Below, piece by piece: positions 57,830 through 64,000 of a stretch of DNA of 64,000 nucleotides; the stretch's first letter is position 1; each line of letters begins with the position of its first letter. Origin of the DNA: an uncultured Clostridia bacterium. GTDB lineage: Bacteria; Bacillota; Clostridia; Christensenellales; Borkfalkiaceae. The DNA lies in NCBI GenBank assembly GCA_947624005.1, contig CANQHV010000001.1, positions 177,432 through 241,431 on the forward strand, in the 5' to 3' direction. The notes under the pieces are model-generated. The model had not been told where the DNA came from. It was given only the letters and a program-made list of their open reading frames with translations, and did not search any database. Both the position numbers and the translations under genes were made by a program.

Positions 57830-59122
57830 ATGATAGACATCGCGCTGATAAGGGAAAATCCCGAACTTGTAAAAAACAACCTTAAAAAGAAATTTCAGGA
57901 ACGAAAAATTCCGCTCGTAGACGAAATATGCGAGCTTGACGCAAAAAAGCGCGCCCTTCAAAGCGAGGGCGACAATCTCCGCTCGACGCGCAACGCGCTT
58001 GCAAAAGAAATAGGTTCGCTTATGCGCGAAAAGAAGTTCGCCGAAGCGGAAGAGGCAAAGGCGAAATCCAAGGCGAATAACGACAGAATAGCGCAAATCG
58101 AAAGCGAGTGCGCGGAAGTCGAAGAACGGCTTAAAAAGGATATGATGAGTATCCCCAACATAATCGCCGACGACGTTCCCATCGGAAAAGACGACAGCGA
58201 AAACGTCGAGGGCAAACGTTTCCTCGAACCCGCCGAAAAGCCGTTCGAGGTGCCCTATCACGTCGATATCCTCGAAAAACTTGCGGGCATAGACCTCGAT
58301 TCCGCGCGCAGGACAAGCGGCAACGGCTTTTACTATCTGACGGGCGACGTGGCGCGCCTTCATTCCGCGATTTTAACCTACGCCCGCGACTTTATGATAG
58401 ACAAGGGCTTTACTTACTGCATACCGCCTTTTATGATAAGGGGCGACGTCGTATCGGGCGTTATGAGCTTTGAAGAAATGGAGGGTATGATGTATAAAAT
58501 CGAGGGCGAGGACCTGTATCTTATAGGCACGTCCGAACACTCGATGATAGGTCGCTTTATGGGTTCCGTCCTGCCCGAAGAAAAACTGCCCTTAACGCTT
58601 ACTTCGTATTCGCCCTGTTTCAGAAAGGAAAAGGGCGCGCACGGCATAGAAGAAAGGGGCATATATCGCATACACCAATTCGAAAAGCAGGAAATGATAG
58701 TCATATGCAAGCCCGAAGAAAGCGACTATTGGTACGAAAAACTCTGGAATTACACCGTCGAACTGTTTGTTTCGCTTAAAATTCCCGTGCGTCAGCTTAT
58801 ATGCTGTTCGGGCGACCTTGCGGACCTTAAATACAAGAGTTGCGACGTGGAGGCGTGGAGCCCCCGCCAGAAAAAATATTTCGAGGTCGGAAGCTGTTCC
58901 AACCTCACCGACGCGCAGGCAAGGCGGCTCGGCATACGCTACCGCAATTCCAGGACGGGCAAAAACGAGTACGCGCATACGCTTAACAACACGGTTGTCG
59001 CACCCCCGAGAATGCTTATTGCTTTCCTCGAAAATCACCTTAACGAGGACGGGAGCGTCGATATTCCCGAAGCGCTTCAAAAATATATGGGCGGCAAAAC
59101 CAAGATAATCCCCGCGAAATGA
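57830..59122 (+). CDS. serS: Seryl-tRNA synthetase
   Basis: The 430-residue class II synthetase has the N-terminal long antiparallel coiled coil (about 30-105) that binds the tRNA variable arm. Motif 2 is FRKEKGAHGIEERGIYRIHQFEKQE (described here by its ends FRKEKG and HQFEKQE), and motif 3 is around NNTVVAPPRMLIAFLE. It charges tRNA-Ser. I start at ATG 57830 behind GAGGTAA; the frame extends 28 codons upstream through the promoter, which rules that out. It overlaps the next gene by four bases. Confidence 0.97.
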   Translation: MIDIALIRENPELVKNNLKKKFQERKIPLVDEICELDAKKRALQSEGDNLRSTRNALAKEIGSLMREKKFAEAEEAKAKSKANNDRIAQIESECAEVEERLKKDMMSIPNIIADDVPIGKDDSENVEGKRFLEPAEKPFEVPYHVDILEKLAGIDLDSARRTSGNGFYYLTGDVARLHSAILTYARDFMIDKGFTYCIPPFMIRGDVVSGVMSFEEMEGMMYKIEGEDLYLIGTSEHSMIGRFMGSVLPEEKLPLTLTSYSPCFRKEKGAHGIEERGIYRIHQFEKQEMIVICKPEESDYWYEKLWNYTVELFVSLKIPVRQLICCSGDLADLKYKSCDVEAWSPRQKKYFEVGSCSNLTDAQARRLGIRYRNSRTGKNEYAHTLNNTVVAPPRMLIAFLENHLNEDGSVDIPEALQKYMGGKTKIIPAK

Positions 59123-60066
59123 ATCTTCTGTTCTTCGACATAGAGTGCGCAGGCGTATACAAGACTGCGGCAAAAATTTGCGCTTTCGGGTATGTGCTGT
59201 GCGACGGGCAATTCAATATCCTTAAAAAGGAAGATATTCTTATAAACCCGCTCGGCAAGTTCCGCCTGACAAGCCCGAGGGGCGACGGCATAGTTCTCCC
59301 CTACGACGAGGCGGAGTTCAAAAAACAGCCCACGTTCCCCAAAGTATACAGGCGAATTAAAGAGCTTTTAGAAGATAAAGACACAGCCGTTTTGGGGCAC
59401 GCCACCTTAAACGACGTCAGATATCTCAACCTCGAAACCAGACGTTTCCGTCTGCCGTCGTTCGATTTTCTGTTTTCTGACAGCCAACTGCTGTTTATGA
59501 GCATAAGAAACGACTTTTCGCACCAATTCGGGCTCGGGCATATCGCGGACGAGCTGGGAGTGGAATTTACTCCCCACCGCGCCGCCGACGACGCTTACGC
59601 CACAATGCGCGTGGTAGAGGCAATGTGCCGCGAAAAGGGAATGGATTATAAAGAGTTGTCAAGCTTTCTCAAAATAAAAAACGGCAGAATCACGGGGTAT
59701 TCCGTAACATCGCCGTCGTCGGAAGCAAGCAGAATTTACGCGGCGAAAAAGCAGGAAGAAAAGCTTAAAAAAACCCGCGCTCACATAGAATTTTTCAAGT
59801 ACTTAAACCGCAAACGCCCCGCAAAGGACGGGTCGCTACGCGGCAGAGTTTTTTCGTTTTCACGCGATATAGAAGAGGATTTGGAACTTTCCAAACCGCT
59901 AATCGACAAAATTTACGCAAAGGGCGGCAGGTATGTGCAACAACTGTCGCGCGCCGATACATATGTGCTTTTGCCCGACGACAGCTCGGTGCGCACCAAA
60001 AACGCGCAGTCCGCAAGCCTTACGCTTTTGGAACTTCCTGCGCTTTGGGAGCTTTTGAATGATTAA
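59119..60066 (+). CDS. DEDDh 3'-5' exonuclease domain protein
   Basis: The 315-residue protein has an N-terminal DnaQ-like exonuclease domain: FDIECAG (ExoI), GHATLNDVRYL (ExoII) and HRAADDAYAT (ExoIII, DEDDh type). The C-terminal ~130 residues are basic (KKQEEKLKKTRAHIEFFKYL) and include a BRCT-like FSFSRDIEEDLELSKPLI-DKIYAKGGRY segment, a guess from the pattern. It could act in DNA or RNA proofreading or repair. It overlaps serS and the methyltransferase gene on either side. Confidence 0.85.
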   Translation: MNLLFFDIECAGVYKTAAKICAFGYVLCDGQFNILKKEDILINPLGKFRLTSPRGDGIVLPYDEAEFKKQPTFPKVYRRIKELLEDKDTAVLGHATLNDVRYLNLETRRFRLPSFDFLFSDSQLLFMSIRNDFSHQFGLGHIADELGVEFTPHRAADDAYATMRVVEAMCREKGMDYKELSSFLKIKNGRITGYSVTSPSSEASRIYAAKKQEEKLKKTRAHIEFFKYLNRKRPAKDGSLRGRVFSFSRDIEEDLELSKPLIDKIYAKGGRYVQQLSRADTYVLLPDDSSVRTKNAQSASLTLLELPALWELLND

Positions 60067-61339
60067 TCTTCCCGAAAAATTTTTAACAAGAATGAAGTCC
60101 GCCCTCGGTGCGGACTTTTCGCTGTTTTTGAAAAGTTATGACCAGCCCGCAGTAAAGGGCGTAAGGGTAAACACGCTTAAAATTTCCGCGGAAGATTTTT
60201 TAAAAATTTCGCCCTTCCCGCTTGAAAGGGTGGAATGGGAAAAGTCGGCTTTTTACGCCGCCGCCGAAAGCCTCGGCAAAAGCGTGTATCACGCCGCGGG
60301 GCTGTATTACGCGCAGGAACCCTCGGCTTGCGCGCCCGTACCCGCTCTCGGCGTGCAAAGGGGCGACGTAACGCTCGATTTATGCGCCGCGCCGGGCGGC
60401 AAGTCTACGCAGATTGCACAGTATCTCGGCGGCGAGGGCTTGCTCGTTTCAAACGAAATCAATTTTCCGCGCGCGAAAATTCTGTCGCAGAATATCGAAA
60501 GATTGGGCGTGAAAAACGCCGTCGTCGTCAACGCGCACCCCGACGTTTTGTGCACAAAATTCGCGGGCTTTTTCGATAAAGTTCTCGTTGACGCGCCTTG
60601 CTCGGGCGAGGGTATGTTCCGCAAGGACCCCGCCGCGGTTTCCGAATGGAGCGAGGCGGCGGTAAAAGCCTGCGCCGTTCGTCAGCGCGCCGTTTTGCAA
60701 AGCGCGTACGTCGCGCTTGCGGCGGGCGGTACTCTCGTCTATTCGACCTGCACGTTTTCGCCCGAAGAGGATGAAGAGCAGGTAGAGGCGTTTTTGTCGG
60801 CGCACCCCGATTGCACGCTTTTGAAAACGGAAAAGCTGTACCCGCACGAAGTGCGCGGCGAGGGTCATTTTTTCGCGGCGATAAAAAAGGCGGGCGAAAA
60901 AGCGTGCGACGTTCCGACTATGAAAACGGTCGTTCCGAACGCCGACGAAAAGGTGTACAGACAGTGGGAGCGCGATAATCTACGCGAAAAATTCGGGCGT
61001 TTGCACTGCGTTGACGGAGTTTTATATTCTCTGCCCGAAAACTGCCCCGATTTAAACGGCTTGCGGGTATTGCGCGCAGGCGTAAGGCTCGGCGAGGTTT
61101 CGCACGGACTGTTTACGCCCTCGCATTCCCTCGCAATGTGCCTTGAAAAGGACGGCGCGCCGTCCGTAGAAGTGGACGAGGCAGAGGCTTTAAAATATCT
61201 TTCGGGACTGACTTTCGGCGCGGACGGGAAAGGCTGGAAGCTCGCGGTTTTCAACGGCTTTCCGCTCGGCTGGTGCAAGGTTTCCGACGGCGTAGCCAAA
61301 AACCGTTACCCCAAAGGTCTGCGTAAGCCTAACGCTTAA
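60059..61339 (+). CDS. RsmF/NSUN-type RNA (cytosine-5)-methyltransferase
   Basis: The 426-residue protein has a short N-terminal domain, then the SAM-binding motif LDLCAAPGGKSTQIAQ. The two catalytic cysteine motifs follow: VDAPCSGEGMFRKD and VYSTCTFSPEEDE. The C-terminal ~140 residues are a RsmF-like PUA-type tail with a final FPLGWCKVSDGVAKNRYPKGLR. It likely makes m5C in 16S rRNA, as RsmF-like Firmicute proteins do; the exact site is unknown. Its last codons coincide with a diverged copy of the 66-bp repeat family. Confidence 0.92.
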   Translation: MINLPEKFLTRMKSALGADFSLFLKSYDQPAVKGVRVNTLKISAEDFLKISPFPLERVEWEKSAFYAAAESLGKSVYHAAGLYYAQEPSACAPVPALGVQRGDVTLDLCAAPGGKSTQIAQYLGGEGLLVSNEINFPRAKILSQNIERLGVKNAVVVNAHPDVLCTKFAGFFDKVLVDAPCSGEGMFRKDPAAVSEWSEAAVKACAVRQRAVLQSAYVALAAGGTLVYSTCTFSPEEDEEQVEAFLSAHPDCTLLKTEKLYPHEVRGEGHFFAAIKKAGEKACDVPTMKTVVPNADEKVYRQWERDNLREKFGRLHCVDGVLYSLPENCPDLNGLRVLRAGVRLGEVSHGLFTPSHSLAMCLEKDGAPSVEVDEAEALKYLSGLTFGADGKGWKLAVFNGFPLGWCKVSDGVAKNRYPKGLRKPNA

Positions 61340-61354
61340 TCGGTGTATCTTTTC
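61327..61354 (-). repeat. Diverged single copy of the 66-bp repeat
   Basis: The plus strand here reads GCCT-ACGCTT-A-CGG-GTATCTTTTC with gaps at differing bases. This matches about 21 of 25 bases of the reverse complement of the repeat core at 17844-18011. It spans the stop codon of the methyltransferase gene. Confidence 0.5.
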
Positions 61355-61400
61355 GGCGGGCGTTCCCGTCGAGTTTACGTACAGTTCAAACATAAAAAAG

Positions 61401-61434
61401 TGAGCCGCGCGGGCAATTTTGCCCGCGCGGCTCA
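61401..61434. terminator. Hairpin after the methyltransferase gene
   Basis: Perfect 15-bp stem (61401-61415 with 61420-61434) with an ATTT loop; AT-rich flanks. Confidence 0.75.
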
Positions 61435-61481
61435 CGGTTAGCATAAATAAAATGTGCGCGGGCGCGCGCGTTTTAAAGTTC

Positions 61482-61510
61482 TTGACAAATGAAATGCCCC
61501 GTGGTATATT
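61482..61510 (+). promoter_or_regulatory. Promoter of the third leader RNA
   Basis: TTGACA (61482-61487), 17 bases, TATATT (61505-61510). Confidence 0.85.
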
Positions 61511-61515
61511 TTAAA

Positions 61516-61738
61516 TACCACATAATTGCAACTGAATATAAGTGCGGTATTTTTATGCCCTTTTAAGGGTATAATCTTTTCGCTTACGTTAATAATTTTT
61601 CATGCTGAAATATGGCATTGTGTATCTCTGCATGAAATTTATTTGACGTTTTATAATCGTACTTTTAAGTTGCAATGGTGTGGTAACCGTAAGAGATACC
61701 ATGCGGTGTACTCTTTCGGGAGTACACCTTATTTTTTT
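61516..61738 (+). ncRNA. Structured leader RNA with terminator upstream of the LRR protein
   Basis: The closing stem pairs TACCACA (61516-61522) with TGTGGTA (61679-61685) and ATTGCAACT (61525-61533) with AGTTGCAAT (61668-61676). Further in are AAGTGCG with CGTACTT, a CCCTT/AAGGG hairpin, and TTTCATGC with GCATGAAA. After the closing stem a linker (GGTAACCGTA...ATGCGG) leads to a terminator (GGTGTACTC 61705-61713 with GAGTACACC 61720-61728, then TTATTTTTTT). The terminator ends about 21 bases before the ATG, behind which lies AAAGGAG. The architecture matches the leaders at 30400 and 53470. Confidence 0.6.
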
Positions 61739-61759
61739 ACCGCAAAAAAGGAGAAACTT

Positions 61760-64000
61760 ATGAAAAAATGTTCAAAGTGCGGTGCGGAAGCGGACGAAAG
61801 CGCGAGATTCTGCCCCAAGTGCGGCAACCCGCTTGACGAAGCCCCGCAACCGACGGGCGAAACCCCGCAACCGACGGGCGGCGGCGGTCGGAAGCCCGTA
61901 CAGAATACAAAAATGTATTCCGTGCTCGGGTTTATACCGCCGATACTGTTAATACTGTTTGCCGCTCTTTCAATGCTGTTTTTTATCGCGCCCGTGGCGG
62001 TAACTCCGGGTATGACGATATTGGGCGAAAAAATTCCCGCCGAAAATTCGGGCAACGTCTATAAATTTTCCGAACTCGGCGAATTAGGCGTAACGGGTTC
62101 GGCGATATCGTTGATAATTTTTGCGATAATACTTCTTGTAATCGCGTTTATACTTTTAGTGGTCTGCGTAAACGCCAAAACGCGTAATTCGTATTTTAGT
62201 TTCGGCAATAAAAAAATCACAGTCCGCTCGTTCTTGTCCGTTTTGGGATATATTTTCGTCATTGTGCAGTTTATAACCGCTTGCGCAATGTTCGCGCAGA
62301 TATCGGAAGCGGACGGTGGTTTGGGTCTTATAGAGGCGGGAGCCGCGCCCATACTTATATTGGTATTTTCGCTTATATTCGGCGTTATCTCGGCGGTCTG
62401 CGCGGGCGCGTGCGTATACCTTGCGAAAAAACGCCCCGAACTTGCGCAAAGCGTATACGGCGCAAACGCGGGCGAATGGTTAAAGCGCAATAAAAAGCCC
62501 GTGATAGTAGCTTCGGTTATAATAGCGGTAGTGCTTATACTTTCGATAGTTCTTCCCGTAACAATAACGACCGTTAAGAAGAATAAGCATAACGGCACGT
62601 ATTACTATTACGACGCGGCGGCGGACGAATACGACCGCGATTACTACATAAAGCTTAACGGCGATAAATTCACCGACAGCGACGGCGAAACGGGCAAAGT
62701 AAAATTCGACGGCGAAAAGGTTACCTTTACCACCGAATTTTTCGGTATCGAGGACGTAGCCGAGGGCACGATAAAAAATCACGTCATAAAACTCGGCGGC
62801 AACACTTTCGTCAGCGAAAAGCATAAGCACGAATATGATTGGGAAACCGCAACAGAGCCGACATGTGAAACCGCAGGGTTGGAAAAAGGTATTTGCGAAT
62901 GTGGCAAAATTGGCGAAAATCGCGAAATTAAAGCATTAGGGCATACATTTAACGAAAATCTTATATGTTCAGTATGTTCGAAAAGCGGTTTTACTTTTGA
63001 ACAAAATGATACGGGTTATACTTTAAGCGGCGTATTATCGGGAGCAGAACGCAATGAACAAATCATTATACCCGATACTTATAACGGTTTATCCGTGACA
63101 AAAATCGGCTATGAGGCGTTCAAAAATTGCTATTCGCTTACATCCGTCACCATTCCCGAGAGCGTGACATCAATCGGTGGGGATGCGTTCGAATATTGCC
63201 GCTCGCTTACTTCTGTAACTATTCCCGAAAGTGTGACTGCTATCGGTGTTAGTGTATTCGGCGGTTGCTCAAAGCTTGAAAGCATAGAAGTAGCCGCGGG
63301 AAATGCAAATTACGTAAGTCAAGGCGGAATACTTTATAACAAAGAAAAAACAGAAATAGTAGAAGTTCCGCAAGGTATAAAGGGTTCTGTAACGATATCC
63401 GAAGGCGTGACCTCAATCGACAGCAGTGCGTTCGAGGATTGCCGCTCGCTTACTTCTGTAACTATTCCCGCGAGCGTCACTTATATTGGAAGTCAGGCGT
63501 TCTATTATTGCACCTCGCTTGCTTCCGTAACTATTCCCACGAGTGTAACTTATATTGGAAGTCAGGCGTTCTACTATTGCACCTCTCTTACTTCAATCTC
63601 TATTCCCACGAGTGTAACTTCTATCGGAGATAAGGCGTTCGAAAATACGGCAATTTACAATAATTCCAACAATTGGGTTGATAATGTGCTTTACATAGAC
63701 AACTGCCTTATTGAAGCAGAAAGAGATATTTCGGGCGCATACGAAATAAAGTCGGGTACAAGACTTATTGCCGAATCTGCGTTCGAGGATTGTGCCTCGC
63801 TTACTTCCATTACCATTCCCGACAGCGTGACTGAAATCGGCGAAGAAGCGTTCTATTATTGCACCTCGCTTGCTTCCGTAACTATTCCCACGAGTGTAAC
63901 TTCTATCGGAGATGGGGCGTTCAAAAATACGGCAATTTACAATAATTCCAACAATTGGGTTGATAATGTGCTTTACATAGACAACTGCCTTATTGAAGCA
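61760..64000 (+). CDS. Zinc-ribbon, multi-pass membrane protein with BspA-type leucine-rich repeats, 3' end missing
   Basis: The frame from ATG 61760 stays open to the window edge (747 codons). It begins with a zinc ribbon (C4/C7 and C18/C21), then a Pro/Thr/Gly linker and five predicted membrane helices up to about residue 270. An extracytoplasmic part follows, with a TC...G...CxC cysteine module typical of clostridial surface proteins, and from about residue 430 a run of BspA/LRR_5 repeats (SVTIPESVTSIGGDAFEYC-like units of about 23 residues). A 282-base stretch is duplicated: the segment from 63642 recurs from 63924 almost unchanged. Such repeats mediate surface binding in other bacteria. 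An AAAGGAG ribosome-binding site fixes the start. Confidence 0.85.
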   Translation, partial: MKKCSKCGAEADESARFCPKCGNPLDEAPQPTGETPQPTGGGGRKPVQNTKMYSVLGFIPPILLILFAALSMLFFIAPVAVTPGMTILGEKIPAENSGNVYKFSELGELGVTGSAISLIIFAIILLVIAFILLVVCVNAKTRNSYFSFGNKKITVRSFLSVLGYIFVIVQFITACAMFAQISEADGGLGLIEAGAAPILILVFSLIFGVISAVCAGACVYLAKKRPELAQSVYGANAGEWLKRNKKPVIVASVIIAVVLILSIVLPVTITTVKKNKHNGTYYYYDAAADEYDRDYYIKLNGDKFTDSDGETGKVKFDGEKVTFTTEFFGIEDVAEGTIKNHVIKLGGNTFVSEKHKHEYDWETATEPTCETAGLEKGICECGKIGENREIKALGHTFNENLICSVCSKSGFTFEQNDTGYTLSGVLSGAERNEQIIIPDTYNGLSVTKIGYEAFKNCYSLTSVTIPESVTSIGGDAFEYCRSLTSVTIPESVTAIGVSVFGGCSKLESIEVAAGNANYVSQGGILYNKEKTEIVEVPQGIKGSVTISEGVTSIDSSAFEDCRSLTSVTIPASVTYIGSQAFYYCTSLASVTIPTSVTYIGSQAFYYCTSLTSISIPTSVTSIGDKAFENTAIYNNSNNWVDNVLYIDNCLIEAERDISGAYEIKSGTRLIAESAFEDCASLTSITIPDSVTEIGEEAFYYCTSLASVTIPTSVTSIGDGAFKNTAIYNNSNNWVDNVLYIDNCLIEA

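Noticed and set aside
61516..61738. T-box leader
   Set aside because: A TGGTAACCG string resembles part of a T-box, but there is no specifier-loop structure and the downstream gene is not an amino-acid or tRNA-synthetase gene.

Overview
The window is a dense, mostly syntenic chromosomal stretch from a spore-forming Firmicute, most likely class Clostridia. The evidence is yabP-yabQ-divIC, a sigH-like sigma factor in the mrnC-rlmB-sigH order, a cwlD-like amidase, single-gene gyrB-gyrA, and an arginine decarboxylase/carboxyspermidine polyamine operon. Genes overlap by 1-8 bases very often. Ile is frequently ATA in otherwise GC-rich codons, and CpG is abundant. Vegetative promoters are easy to read (TTGACA-like and TATAAT-like boxes, nearly always 17 bp apart). 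I saw no tRNA, rRNA, CRISPR array, transposase or integrase. The lineage below class is a guess.

Layout. 1-5.4 kb: an envelope operon (Nudix, lemA, DUF2207 protein cut by the window edge), then a UDP-sugar pyrophosphorylase and a lipid-anchored trypsin-like protease. 5.4-10.6 kb, minus strand: secG, rnr, smpB, then metY and metAA, with metY translationally coupled to smpB. 10.6-17.8 kb: glycolysis genes gpmI, tpiA and pgk, each with its own promoter, interrupted by a DMT transporter and by an AT-richer island (13.4-15.4 kb) with two small XRE repressors, palindromic operators and a lipoprotein of unknown function. 17.8-18.0 kb: a small tandem repeat. 18.1-25.3 kb: tyrA, a DUF1934 protein, an MBL hydrolase, a Rho-like protein with a degraded ATPase site, obg, yhbY, a nadD-yqeK fusion and rsfS. 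25.4-30.4 kb: a DeoC-like aldolase, an SF1 helicase, pgi and an alpha/beta hydrolase.

30.4-37.3 kb is a complete polyamine operon: arginine to agmatine (speA), to N-carbamoylputrescine (aguA), to putrescine (aguB). Carboxyspermidine dehydrogenase/decarboxylase and a SpeE homologue then give two apparent routes to triamines. 38-48 kb is information processing and sporulation/division (mrnC, rlmB, sigH, dnaX, ybaB, recR, gpsA, typA, yabP, yabQ, divIC, ppx/gppA, an M50 protease). 48.5-53 kb is gyrB-gyrA. The rest holds a membrane acyltransferase, a P-type ATPase, serS, an exonuclease, an RsmF-like methyltransferase and the start of a zinc-ribbon/leucine-rich-repeat membrane protein cut by the right edge.

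The least explained signals are: three leaders (upstream of speA, the acyltransferase and the leucine-rich-repeat protein) with the same build of promoter, ~17 bp closing stem, internal hairpins and an intrinsic terminator before the start codon; the Rho-like protein lacking the P-loop lysine and catalytic glutamate; and the XRE/operator/lipoprotein island.
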